Assembly: GCA_030490835.1 (NCBI GenBank)
Contig: CM059971.1
Span: 122,606,564-122,670,563, forward strand
Direction: 5' to 3'
DNA: 64,000 nt
Source: Annona cherimola
Taxonomy: Eukaryota > Streptophyta > Magnoliopsida > Magnoliales > Annonaceae
The notes beneath the pieces are model-generated. The model ran no database searches, was not told where the DNA came from, and saw nothing but the letters and a program-made list of their open reading frames with translations. The position numbers were made by a program, and so were the translations under genes. Positions 12,527 to 23,384 of this stretch are shown here, in pieces; the first letter of the stretch is position 1, and every line of letters starts with the position of its first letter.

Positions 12527-13369
12527 TTAATCATTGCCAGTCTTTATTATTCCTAAATGTGGGGGGTTCTTGTCTTCTGAATTCTGCTGCCCGTATACAC
12601 TTCATAATGCCACCCCTATTTGGGATTTCCCTTCTCATATTGGCATAGATATGAAGCATGTATTTCTATCTTGTAGCTATACATCAATTAATTGAAATTT
12701 CTGCATAGTCACAAGGATGACTGACGAATGTATTGATTCTTATCATTAACTTTCTTTCTTTTCTATACTCTATATTGTATATGTATTTGCTTCTTTGGTG
12801 AGCCGATTGATGTCATCCTACATTGACAGCGAAAGGACTTCAAATGGATCTCCTCGTTTCAAAGACAACAAGTTTTAACCATATAGCTCTATCATCTTTG
12901 ATACAAACAGTAATCAAAAAGTAGTATATGTGGTCAACCATTCAACGTAAGTTTTTAATTTAGCTATGTTCGATTAAATGCAGTAAAGGATTTGGTTACT
13001 TTTAATCAAATGCAGTCAAATAGTATATTGATTGTAGCCAAAGTTTTATTATTATTTGCAGTCAAATTTTGATAATCATACTAATGTTATTTTTTGGTTG
13101 CATTTGATGTAAAAAATGACTACATTTTATAAAATATTACCGCTCTAAAGCAAACTATTATTTGTAATAAAATATTTACTTCTAGCCAAAAATATATCTT
13201 ATACAACTAAATACACATTATATGCAACTAAAAATTAGTTGCATTAAGTAAATTTATTGTACTAAAAATTATACTAATGAATATATATGGGTTTCAGTAT
13301 TCTAAACATTACTATTTATAATTTTTGGTATTTTACTAGGGTAATTAATTAAATAAATATAAGATATAT
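12527..13369. other. 3' flank of the NAC gene and AT-rich repeat DNA
   Basis: The first 300-400 bp downstream of the stop probably contain the 3' UTR; no poly(A) site can be chosen with confidence. From 12960 to 13300 short inverted motifs such as 'atgcaactaaa' and 'tagttgcat' recur, similar to those at 7151-7425, suggesting a decayed DNA transposon. No gene is seen. Confidence 0.4.
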
Positions 13370-13865
13370 ATTTTTTATAAAATTGATAGTAGGCTCCACT
13401 TTTATAAAACCACTCTTCTATGTAATCTTTTCATTTTTTTAATATCTTAATCGTCCATGAAAAATTCACTTCATCTATTATATTTAGCATTATTTATATT
13501 TTTACTGAAATCCTATCATTTTTCTATTATCACTGTATATAGGCCCTATCAATAAACGTGTAAAACTGACATAATAAATTGATTTAATATTAAAATTATT
13601 TTTAATATATAAGCCATCTAAAATATGACTAATATGTAAATATATGATTTTATAAAATTATTGTTATATTCTAAAACATATGTTAATGGATGTAAGTATT
13701 TTTTCTAATTTACGCATGAATATATTTGATTTAGATGAAACTTGGTTTTCTAACTAAACAAATGATATTAAATATAATGAATAAATTGAATTTTTACATT
13801 AATTATCAACATTTTAAAATAGAGGGAATTATAAGAAATAACTTTTATGTAAGTCAGTTACACAG
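13370..13865 (+). repeat. Copy of the ~500-bp foldback repeat family
   Basis: Aligns by eye along most of its length with 49035..49570: 'ttttataaaaccactcttct', 'ttcacttcatctattatattt', 'gtgtaaaactgacataata', 'gatgaaacttgg' and 'aaatgatattaaatataatga' all have counterparts in the same order. Left and right parts are imperfect inverted repeats of each other (for example 'atatttagcattattt' against 'aaatgatattaaatat'). It ends about 30 bp before the Mutator-like element. Non-coding. Confidence 0.55.
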
Positions 13866-13897
13866 GAAGAAACTCATTGATAATAGCATAATTTATG

Positions 13898-14490
13898 GAG
13901 ATCTGAAATTTCAATGCGACCGTCCTGCATCGCCGTCCACGTGTGCTAGCCTTCATTTGGAGCATCTATTCAAAAGCGTAGCGAATTTTGCTATTTCGTC
14001 CATCTACTTTATACAGTTTCACCCCTTATGCTAAAACAGAAAAAAAAAAAAAAAGCAGGCATAGAAAGTGAGAAAGGGAGAGCAGCGGGGGTAGAGAGAG
14101 GAGATAGGGCATTGAAGTGGGAAATTGGAGATCCTGGTCAGCGACTCTCAGCGGCGTAAGAGAAGATCGGCGGACCGGTTATCAACGGCTCTCGGCAACG
14201 AAAGGGAAGTTGGAGATCCCTACATTTTTACCATTTCTATCCAATTTCTTCAGTAGATCCCTTCCTCTTCTTTCTGTTTCCATTTTTTTAAAATTTCTGC
14301 AATGCAACAAATTTCTGCTCATTATTTTTTTAATTCCAATTTTGACAAATCTCCTCATTCCCTCATCGCACGATATTAGAGCTACTTTTGTTTGGGAGCT
14401 CAAACAAGGATTTGGTAGATCTCCTTTTTCTCTATTTATTTTCTTTTTTAAAAAAAAGTTTCTCCAACTCTTCTGCTTATTATTTTGATT
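13898..14490 (+). repeat. 5' terminal inverted repeat of the MULE
   Basis: Pairs with 19740..20325 in reverse complement along nearly 600 bp with scattered mismatches and small gaps. The right-hand copy has 10 extra bases (gatgcgcatt) between GAGATCT and GAAATTT. The inner limit is approximate. Confidence 0.85.
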
Positions 14491-14903
14491 AATAGGCTAC
14501 TGTAATCCATTGATGCTTTATACATTTTTCACTAGAGCATTGAATCTGATGTTTATAAAATTTCCTTGTCTTCTATTCAAGTTATGCTTACTTGAGCATT
14601 TTTTTTAATTTCAATCACGTTGATTTTTAGAATTGTAAGAATATCCAGCTACTTCTAACTTGTGTTTTAGTTGCTTGATGTCTATGCCCCATGCTAGAAT
14701 GTAATAGCTCAAGCTTCACACCTAGTTATTTTGGAAATTTAAAAAATTTAACCAACAAATACTCTTAGGGAAAACCCTTCTTACGGATGCTGTTAATTTT
14801 TTTACTTTTTCATATACATAGATTTTTGGTTATTATGTTTTTCCGTTTGTTATTTTGTTGTTCTTTAAATTTAATTACCAATGTCAGGTGTACTTGTTTG
14901 ATT

Positions 14904-17456
14904 ATGGATGCGCATGTGAATGATGTTGTAGTCGATCATTTTATGAGTGGAGTTCTGGTGGATTCATCCATGGGTGGAGTTTAGGTAGATCAATTTGTGG
15001 GTAACCTTGTAGTAACCGAGTCAATGGCTGGTGGAGTTCTGATAGATCAATCTAACAAGGTAAGTGAAGTTGCTAGACCACAACATGATTTAGATGAAGT
15101 TGGGATAGATGCATCTGATGTAGGTGTTATCAATACATGTGATTTAAACTCATCAGAGCCACAAAATGTAAGTGTCGGTTGTATTCCTATTGGTCGTCCT
15201 AAATTGAGACCCGTTATTGGAATGGAGTTTGCTTCACTAGAAGATGGGTACAAGTTTTATAATGAGTATGCATGGTGTAGTGGTTTTAGTATTAGAAAGG
15301 ATCAAACTCGAACTACAAAGTCCGAAATGCTAAGAAAATTATGAAATGTTCTAAGGCAGGCATTTGAGATCAAAAATGGAAAGAGCTCCCCAACAGGAAA
15401 TGGAAGGCTCGTGCTCTGTCTCATTGTGATTGTCCAACAAACTTTGTTATGAGTTTCAAATCTGAACGACCTATATTTCAAGTCACTCAATTTGTGGAAT
15501 CACACAACCATGTTCTTTGTACTCCGAGGAAGAGACATTGCTTGCAATCGCATAAGAAGGTCACAGAGAACAATTAAGTATGACTTCAAGTACGAAATCA
15601 TCTGGTATCGTGGTAGCCAAATCCATTGATTTTATGTCTACTGAAGTTGGAGGTCATAGTGAGCTTGGATGGATGGAAAGGGACATGAGAAATGCATTGC
15701 GACGAAAGTGCCAAGCAATGTACAAGTTTGATGAAAATGCACTACTAAGTCATTTCCAAAGTAAAAAAGTGGAGATGATCTTGAATTCACATATAAGATT
15801 CAAGTTGATGAGGACATGAGGCTCACTTCATGTTTTTGGGTGGATGGGCAATCGAAGGTGGATTATATTGCATTCAATGATATTGTTTGTTTTAACACAA
15901 CATTCAAAACTAATGAATACGACATGCCATTTGGGGCCTTCGTCGATGTCAACCATCATAAGCAAACAGTGTTATTTGGTGCAGGATTGCTTTTTAGAGA
16001 AACTATTGAGGACTTTAAGTGGTTATTTCAAACATGGTTAAGTGCAATGAGGGACATTCATCCAAAGACAATCATCACCGACCAAGATGCAGCCATCAAA
16101 CAAGCAATTGCACAAGTTTTCCCAAATAGTGATCAAATTTTATGCTTATGGCATATTTGCAAAAAAATTCCTGAGAAGTTGTCGCATATCTATCAGAAGC
16201 ACCCATCATTTAAGTTAGCCTGGAACCTTTCTTATATGGGGTATAGACAATTGAAGAATTTGAATGGTTGACATATTTGAATTACATGAACATTCTTGAA
16301 TTCAAAGCCTATATGAGATTCGAAATAAGTGGATTCTTGTTTTCACATCACATATATTTAGAGCTGCTATGCGCAGTACGGGAAGAAGTGAGAGCATGAA
16401 TGCATTCTTTGATGGATTTGTCAGCCACAAATGTAATCTACTTAGCTTTGCAAGTTGCAATGGAAAGGCCATTGAGAGAAGAAGGCATGCCAAATGCACT
16501 GCAAAATTTGAATGTGTAAATGGGCATCCATTCTTGAAGACAAGCTATGAACTTGAAGCCGAAATGGCGACAGTGTACACATTAAAGGCATTTTAAACAT
16601 TTCAAGAGGAGGTTGAGGAGAGCATCTATCTTATAGTACCAAAGATCAAAGAAGCGGGTGGAATAGAAACTTGGCAAGTTTATAAACCCAATGTGACAAA
16701 TGTTGCAAAGCACAAAACAGTAGTCTGGAATATGGAAGAAGCAAAGGCTTCATGTACATGTAAGAAATTTCCGTTTATTGGCATTATATGCCGAATGCCA
16801 ACATATATTTACCTTGCTTCATTTCAAGGGAATAGTCTCCACGCCTCCAGCACATGTGCTAACGCGTTAGACACGAAATGCTAAAACTCAAGCTAATGAA
16901 GTGAGTAGTATTGGAACAAGAACAAAAAAGCAATGACTTGTTCTACGTAATCATGTTATCTCACGTGCAATGTGCTATATTTGGCTAGAAGCATTAAAAA
17001 ACGAACAAGTTTATGAGATGGTGAAAGAGAATTTGCAAGTTTTGAGAAATTTAGTCCATGACATGGTTAAAAAGAGATAGTGAAGTGAGTAAGGAAGATG
17101 GGGCAAAGATCGATCAAGTCAACGACGAAGCCGACAACTTCAATTGCATTGATGAAACACAAGAGGTGCTATATCCTATTACACATAGAGTTTCAAGTGC
17201 AACACTAGCATCTGAAACCTCCCAAGCTCCAAGCATATCTGACCCACATATTCATCAAAGGAAAAGAAGAACAACCAAACGATTGAAAAGTGCTCTCTAG
17301 CAGTTACGTTCTAGTAAACTATGTCGTGGATGTAACAAGAAGGTGGTGGGGCATCACAAAAGGACTTGCCCTGCATTTAAAGAGCTTACCTCAACCACTT
17401 GTGCTAAAGATGTGGGTGTTATCATTGCTAGTAGAGGCAAGGGTCACGGTCATTGA
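14904..17456 (+). pseudogene. FAR1-related MULE transposase, disrupted
   Basis: Reading across frames shows the full FAR1 layout. The WRKY-GCM1-type DNA-binding region has PVIGMEFASLEDGYKFYNEY at 15211-15270, then a Cys/His part ending ESHNHVL near 15510. The catalytic core follows at about 15870-16260 with FNTTFKTNEYDMPFGAFVDV, the DQDAA acidic motif and LCLWHI. Next is GRSESMNAFFDGFV (about 16380), then a SWIM-type finger ASCTCKKFPFIGIICR (about 16750) whose expected His is lost, apparently by a one-base deletion. A zinc-knuckle-like CRGCNKK...HHKRTCP follows at about 17326-17374. Disablements include in-frame stops at about 14982 and 17298 and several frame changes (after 15344, 15576, 15818 and 16271). 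It would have cut and moved the surrounding MULE. It cannot make a full protein now. A domesticated FAR1/FRS host gene is unlikely given the flanking TIRs. Confidence 0.85.
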
Positions 17457-17603
17457 GGTGCTTTACAATTTCAATATACATGCATCCAATCTATATCATT
17501 ATAGCATTTCTTCTTTTATGCATGTTTGGTCTAACTTCTTTCATATTTACTTATTTGATCTAACTTGTATTATTTTGTAGGTGCATCCAATCCAAACACA
17601 AAA

Positions 17604-18183
17604 ATGACATCGTGTAGTGTTAATTCAAGTACCTGAAGCGATAATCCTATATGTTTTTACATGCAACCAGTTGTATTACTGACTTCTAGAACTCAACTCA
17701 ATCTTGGGAGACATTTTTTAAGATGTCCATTTTACAATGTAATTTCGTTCTTATACTCTTTATTCATTTTTATCCGTTTTTACCCTTCCAAGAAGTATTC
17801 TTTATATTGCTCATAATGTGTGTTCCTCCCTTCATCTTTCTTTTTTGCAAGACGTTTCTAAGGATAGTAAGTTCTTTAGATGGTTGGACCAAGGATTTGT
17901 GCCAACTGCCTATCATGAAGTGAGCATGATAGGTGCTTCTGATCATTGTGATGAATGTGTGGAATTAAAGGTTGATTTTGAGGAGCTTTTGCAATGTGTT
18001 ACTAAATTGAAAGAAATTCATATTCGAGATTCTAAAAGGTGGAAACAAGTTTATTAGAAAAAGGACATCAAGATAAGTGCTTTGGAAGGAAAGCAGCTTG
18101 CGTTGGAGAGAAAGTATAACATGTTCATCATTCTCCTGTTTGTGTTGTTTGCCTTGTTCAACTCGAAGGCATTTTCGAACTAA
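17604..18183 (+). pseudogene. Decayed GRF-zinc-finger-like protein with coiled coil and hydrophobic tail
   Basis: A first part (17604-17739) reads MTSCSVNSST, a stop, then PVVLLTSRTQLNLGRHFLRC, resembling the first half of a GRF zinc finger. After a gap that looks like an intron, 17848-18183 gives DSKFFRWLDQGF (second half of the GRF pattern). Next come DHCDECVELKVDF, a charged coil-forming stretch, an in-frame TAG at 18055, and a tail MFIILLFVLFALF that could be a membrane anchor. This arrangement of GRF motif, coil and C-terminal hydrophobic segment is common in uncharacterised plant proteins, often transposon-associated. It lies within the MULE on the transposase strand. Function is unknown. 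The gene model and splice sites are uncertain. Confidence 0.55.
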
Positions 18184-18451
18184 ATGTGGGTACTTGTAAG
18201 AAACCATTAGTTGTTATTTTGAATGTAGGAGACATTTACAAATTCCACTAGATTTCAGTTATATGTAAGAGGCATGTGCAGGTTGTACTAGACTTGAAGT
18301 TGGATGGTTCTTGCCATCATATCATGTATTTGAATTATATAAGCTTTCTGATTTGGTTGCATCCCGAAATCAAAATTTTGTGTTGGTCAAACATTGTATT
18401 TTTTTGCTATTTTTGGGGCTAGTTTGTGATAGTGTATGGGTACCAATATAT

Positions 18452-18682
18452 GCTTACATTTGCGTTATATAGGTAAGGACCAAATTACCAAAATGCAACT
18501 GATGTAATTCATCCAAGAATGTAACAAATCGCTTATATTTGCATTATATAGGTAATGACTAAATTTTAAACTGCAATCGATCTAATTCATAAGAATGTGA
18601 TAGATTGCTTAATTTGCATTATATAGGCAATGACCAAATCACTAAAACGCAATTGATCTTATTCATCCTAGAATGTCAATTT
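18452..18682 (+). repeat. Three tandem ~77-bp repeats inside the MULE
   Basis: Three imperfect units begin at 18452, 18531 and 18607, each opening with 'gctta.atttgc.ttatatagg' and including 'aatgacca', 'aattcat' and 'agaatgt'. They lie between the GRF-like pseudogene and the 3' TIR. Non-coding. Confidence 0.7.
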
Positions 18683-19739
18683 ACATCACATAGTGCCTAC
18701 ACAAATTCACCATCAACATTACAAGTAAAAAACCCATCATGAACAACAACTCATAATTGACAACATGGCTTGACAGTTTCTACATTTACAATGGCAGATG
18801 GACATTACATTTGAAATCATACAACTCTAAATGAAATTACACTTGGGTTGGCCCTCCACCATCAACTACAAAATGAAGAGCTTTCATCCTCTTATCTTCG
18901 TTGGCTCAAAGCTCAAAGCATGAATTCTCCAAATTTTTTGCTAGCAACCACATGCATTTCAATCATCACAATCTCAAAAGTCATCAACCACATTGAATTT
19001 GACCATCACCAGCAAATAAGATCACTTTTCCAATTAATAAAGCACCGGAAATTAACAAATACAGAATAGCATTTAAAGAGATTTAATAACGGATTTATTG
19101 CCCCAAACCAAAAGTGGATGATCACAGGCTTGTCAAAGCGTTAGGAACATCAATAGAATGTTGACATCAATCTGTTTAATGGTCCTAACATCTGGACAAA
19201 CAAGCTTGATAAACTTGCAAGAATGATTCAAGAGAGAAATTGCAAAGCGCAGTTATCATCACAATTATGAACCACTAAACAACTTAAAAACTACAAATCA
19301 AGAGGTAGCAATAACATACCAAAATTAAATTACATAACATAACCTGAAATCTATCATCACAATTCTAAATAATTGAGACAACATAAAAACAATAAAGTCC
19401 ATCCATCCAAAGAGCAAAATTTGAGCAGGATCATCTTCCCAAACAGGACCATCCTTCCAAGAAGAAAAATCTGAATAAGAAGATCCTCCCAAATAACAGA
19501 ATTCATCAGGTAAATTCCATCTAGCCGAAAAAAACAATTGTGAAAATAGCATGTTTGTTCCATGTAGATGGAGGGAAAAAACCAACTGTAATAATGCTAA
19601 AAATAGGGTAAAATGCTTTCAAAACAATACCTTGGAAGCTTTGAGCTCTTATCATTTGAATAAATCGTGCCTCGTTCCTTTTTTCGACTTTCTATGGAGT
19701 TATAGAAGTTGGAATCCATAATTCCAGCAATGAAATCAG

Positions 19740-20325
19740 AATTTAAAAAAATAATGAGTAGTAGAATTTTTTAAAAAATGGGAATAGAAAAATGAGATCT
19801 ACGAAATCCTTATTTGAGCTCCCAAACAAAAGTAGTTCTAAATGCCGTGTGATGAAGGAATAAGGAGACTCATCGAAATCGGAATTAAAAAAATAATGAG
19901 GAGGGATTTGTTGCATTGTCGAAATTTTAAAAAAAATGGGAATAGAAAGAAGAAGAAGGGGATTTACCAAAGAAACTGGATTGAAATGGTAAAAATGCAA
20001 GGATCTCCAACTTTCCTTTCGTCGCTGAGAGCCGCCGACAGTCGATTCGTCGATCTTCCCTTACGCCTCCGAGAGTCCCTGACCGGGATCTCCAACTTCC
20101 CACTTCAATACCCTTTCTCCTCTCTCTCCCCCTGCTGCTCTCCCTCTCTCACTTTCGATGCCCACTTTTTTTCTGTTTTAGCATAAGGGGTGAGACTGTA
20201 AAAAGTAGATGGATGAAACAGCAAAATTCTCAACGCTTTTGAATGGATGCTCCACACGCAGGCTTGCACACGTGGATAGCGATGTGGGGGCAGACGCATT
20301 GAAATTTCAATGCGCATCAGATCTC
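19740..20325 (-). repeat. 3' terminal inverted repeat of the MULE
   Basis: Reverse complement of 13898..14490. Near its outer end lies a perfect 20-bp palindrome, CGCATTGAAATTTCAATGCG (20295-20314), of which the 5' TIR retains only one half. Confidence 0.85.
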
Positions 20326-20337
20326 TTTGTTATACTG

Positions 20338-20628
20338 AGTATGTTTGGTTACACACAAAATATGTCAATAAAAACTTTTCAATCAAAAACTTTTCACTTT
20401 CCATAATTACTTTATTTTTTAATTATTTTTTTACATTTTCCTATATAAACAACCCTACTTTTCAATCATTTCCACACAAATACTCATACAACTACCCTAT
20501 CTATTTTAAATTTATTCTCTTTACACCTCGTTATTATCCCAATCATATCATACCATTTTCTATCAACTTGATAACTTCTACTTTGAAAAGTTTTCATAAA
20601 AAAGTTTTACCTCCAATCAAACACACCC
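20338..20628 (-). repeat. GTGTGTTTGG-family MITE beside the MULE
   Basis: Begins 'tatgtttggtta', runs through 'cttttcactttccataatt', 'tatctattttaaatttattc', 'cacctcgttattatccc' and 'atcatatcataccatttt', and ends 'caatcaaacacaccc'. These phrases match the reverse orientation of the family consensus. It starts 13 bp outside the MULE 3' end. Confidence 0.65.
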
Positions 20629-21349
20629 ATAGTGAATTTCCTACTTTATTGCCCAAATGGCGAACATATTTTATTTTCTTGGATAATGTTTTAATAATTA
20701 TAAAATCGCGGGTTCTTTTTATCTCAACAGCGCTCCATTTACACTACTAGCTCTGATTTGACACCGAACCGAAATCTACTTTCGATTGTGGATTGCATCC
20801 TGCCATACATACATTTCGGGTCCCATCCTTGCCATAGATGCGTCTTGTAATGCTTTTCAGGACTGCGCGTATCTGAATTATTCTTTTGTGCACCCTACTC
20901 TTTTTGTTGGCGTGCATTCAACGAAATCAGAATGGATGTCTAACAATGATGGCCCAAAATGGAGACTGGACCTTCTAGTTTTTCTATCATGGGTGCTTTT
21001 GAGGTTTGGTGTTCAGTTCCATGGTCCTGGCGAAGAAGTCAAATTGACACCATATCAGATGCCCATCAGCTTAAACGGAGAGATCATCCGACTATTAACT
21101 TAACCACCAAGCACAGCCCATAAATGAATTTCTGACCCAACCCAAAGGAGCGGACCGACAAAGCCCAGCTCACGACGACTCTCGAGTCTCAACATATTCC
21201 TGTTGTCTCATGCCCAGGCAGGTTCCATCCTTTTCAATAATCTGCACACATGAATACAATGTACAACGCATTTAATTGAAAAAATTTAATAGCTAGGCAA
21301 ACGTTGCCGGCCACCCAAATGTACCCACAAAACTTCACTACCCCAGGAT
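20629..21349. other. Intergenic DNA downstream of the GT47 gene
   Basis: No gene is supported. The part next to 21350 should include the 3' UTR of the minus-strand GT47 gene. The open frame at 20786-21103 shows no domain. Confidence 0.4.
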
Positions 21350-22732
21350 TCAAACCGGCCCCAATCGCAATCTCGACCGCACGTGCCTCGCCAGATTCTC
21401 CAGTGCCACATCGACGGCGTCCTTGAATCCCACGGCGGTAGCGTCCGGGTGCGCGTACGTCAGCTGCGGGATCAAGTCAATCACAGTCGCACGCATTCGC
21501 TCCACCTCAACGGCTGGGATCTTCGCCAGCTCATCTTCGATTTGGTCCGCCTTCTCTTCCGGAATGTAGACCGAGTACTGTGCGTGATCGGACGGTAGAA
21601 ACCACGCGTACTGCGTGTAGGCTGTGTGAGGAGAGAAAAACACCGGGATGCACCCTGCGAGCACGGAGTCGAACACGGATCGCCGAGTAAATGAGTCGCC
21701 TGGCGGCTGCATGCAGAAATTCGACTGGCTCAGCACGTGCAGTACTCGGCTCGGCTCGTGGCACTCCTCGGCGCCAGGCGCGCATTTCACGTGGCGGCAC
21801 CGAGCCGACGCCGCGCAGTGGCGGAAGATCACGTCCCGAACCGCCGCCTTCTCGACGCCCTTGCGTGGACCGGCAACAAACGAGAAGAAGTGCGGTCGCG
21901 GGATCGTACGCATGCGAGTCTGCCACGTCTCCATCTCGTCCGGCTCTGACGGATGGAAGTACGAGGCGTAGGGAATGCCATACTGATTGGAGCCTTCCCA
22001 AGGGTGCCGCTCCACCGTCAGGACGGTCATGTTCGTGACATGTGGCAGCCGAAGGAGGCGATTGGCGCCGAAGTCTACCCCGTCGTCGGTTCGCATGAAA
22101 TCCCACGCCGTCCGCCCGATGACGAGGAAGTGGTCCGCGCCCTTGTTCTTCCGCCATGCTGGTTGCTGACTCAGATACTCCGCGAGCTCCTCCGCCAGCG
22201 CGTCGCGAGCGTGCAAGTCCGGCTCCGAGAACCTGCTGGACGCATAGAGCCCGCCGTAGAAGGGGACGTAAAAGAGCTCCGCCGCGGCCGGGTCCCTCGT
22301 CCGGCAGGGATGGTTCTCCACGCGCGCGTGGAAGATCATCTCAGCGATGAACTGGTGAGTGGCGTACCAGCTGCCGGAGCCGATATCAGAGACGGGCCGC
22401 CCGAGCCCGCGGTTTGACACGTGGGGGCACATGTCCGTGTAGATGCTGAGGTTGCGGCAGTTGCGGAGCAGGCCGGCGTTGAACTTCTCCGGCAGGTCGT
22501 AGACGTAAATCAACGACCCGACATCACATTGGCGTTGGTGGGGTAGATTCAGCTCCAGATCCCGCGCCGCTTCGGACGTGGAAAGTCCCTCGGCAGTTCT
22601 TTTGGGAGGGAAGCAATAGAAGAGAAGAAGAAGCCACGTGAAGACGAACAAGAAGACGTAGGAAGGGTATTTTGAGGAAGCGGAAAGGAGGGTTTCTTTG
22701 TCTTTCGGGGAAGTTTTGTATTTGACGGCCAT
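21350..22732 (-). CDS. Exostosin-family (GT47) glycosyltransferase, MUR3/XLT2-like
   Basis: Single uninterrupted frame of 460 aa. The ATG at 22732 is used because the frame upstream offers only a TTG. The protein is a type II Golgi membrane enzyme by layout: a short basic cytosolic N-terminus, a membrane segment at about residues 22-41 (VFLFVFTWLLLLFYCF), a short stem, then the exostosin fold from IYVYDLP onward. Family motifs are CPHVSNRGLG, FYVPFYGGLYASS, GRTAWDFMR, TVERHPWEGSNQYGIPY, FVAGPRKGVEKAAVRD, FCMQPPGDSFTRRSVFDSVL and AGCIPVFFSPHTAYTQYAW. Relatives add sugars, often galactose, to xyloglucan side chains; the exact donor and acceptor here cannot be read from sequence. The gene is clearly GC-richer than its surroundings, with GC-ending codons frequent. 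Intronless structure is normal in this clade. Confidence 0.88.
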   Translation of the reverse strand: MAVKYKTSPKDKETLLSASSKYPSYVFLFVFTWLLLLFYCFPPKRTAEGLSTSEAARDLELNLPHQRQCDVGSLIYVYDLPEKFNAGLLRNCRNLSIYTDMCPHVSNRGLGRPVSDIGSGSWYATHQFIAEMIFHARVENHPCRTRDPAAAELFYVPFYGGLYASSRFSEPDLHARDALAEELAEYLSQQPAWRKNKGADHFLVIGRTAWDFMRTDDGVDFGANRLLRLPHVTNMTVLTVERHPWEGSNQYGIPYASYFHPSEPDEMETWQTRMRTIPRPHFFSFVAGPRKGVEKAAVRDVIFRHCAASARCRHVKCAPGAEECHEPSRVLHVLSQSNFCMQPPGDSFTRRSVFDSVLAGCIPVFFSPHTAYTQYAWFLPSDHAQYSVYIPEEKADQIEDELAKIPAVEVERMRATVIDLIPQLTYAHPDATAVGFKDAVDVALENLARHVRSRLRLGPV

Positions 22733-23384
22733 TGCAGCTCCCAAGTGTCCCGCCTAGTGGGAAGTGAGGGTGGGTGTTCTTGAGGAAAAGCAGAGAGAGA
22801 GATCCTTGAAGATTTAATGCGTTAGCATTGGCACAGAAAAATGAGTGGACGGAGAAAGGTATCAACTCAACAACTCCGCTTTTTTTTTTTTTTTTTTTTT
22901 TTTCTGTAAACGAAATGTGAGATTCTTGAGAACGGACGGCAAGATGGATTTGACGGTGGCGATTTTCCGATGCGTATCTTACGATAAAATCAACATAAGA
23001 TCAGAAAAGAAGTCGATAAAGATTAAAATAAAATCAGTTTTGGATATAAATGAAATTAATATCAGATATTTTAATTTATATTTCCCTATCCAGGAAAGGT
23101 AAGGGTTCGAATTCAGAATTTATTTTTTAAAATTATTTTCTTGTTTTGTAAAAAAAAAAAAAAAAATTATTTTTTCCTTTTATAAAATTATATTTTATTT
23201 TAGATTTACTTTTTAACTAATCGGCCTGAAAATATTTGAGTTTTCACTGGCATGATCAGATGTCGGTACGTTTGATACAAAAGGGGAAGCTTCAACCTTA
23301 CATGGAAGCGTGGCAATGCCCTGAAAAAGCCTTCAGTGGGCACACTTGGAAGCCACGTCACCTAATTGGGGCCAATTGCCGTTT
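22733..23384. other. Upstream flank of the GT47 gene
   Basis: The minus-strand 5' leader and promoter should lie here. A T-run of about 25 bases is present at 22879-22903 (A-run on the gene strand). No further gene or clear element is seen. Confidence 0.4.

Larger units (their letters stand above)
13898..20325 (+). mobile_element. Mutator-like element (MULE) with long TIRs
   Basis: A 6.4-kb element bounded by inverted repeats of close to 600 bp (13898 to about 14490, and about 19740 to 20325). Both ends share GAGATCTG, then GAAATTTCAATGCG, then long colinear stretches including 'cacgtgtgc', 'caccccttatgctaaaacag', 'attgaagtgggaa' and 'tttgtttgggagctcaaa'. Inside lie a FAR1-type transposase pseudogene (14904..17456) and a second decayed gene with a GRF-like motif (17604..18183). 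Long TIRs plus a FAR1/MULE transposase place it in the Mutator superfamily. A clear 9-bp target duplication is not visible, and the coding regions are broken, so the copy is old and cannot supply its own transposase. Confidence 0.88.

Noticed and set aside
13890..13906. A 9-bp target duplication for the MULE
   Set aside because: The 9 bases outside the two ends (around 'taatttatg' and 'tttgttata') do not match; no alternative boundary gave a convincing duplication.
21531..22417. Long open frames overlapping the GT47 gene on both strands
   Set aside because: They are frame shadows caused by high GC; only the exostosin frame has family motifs.
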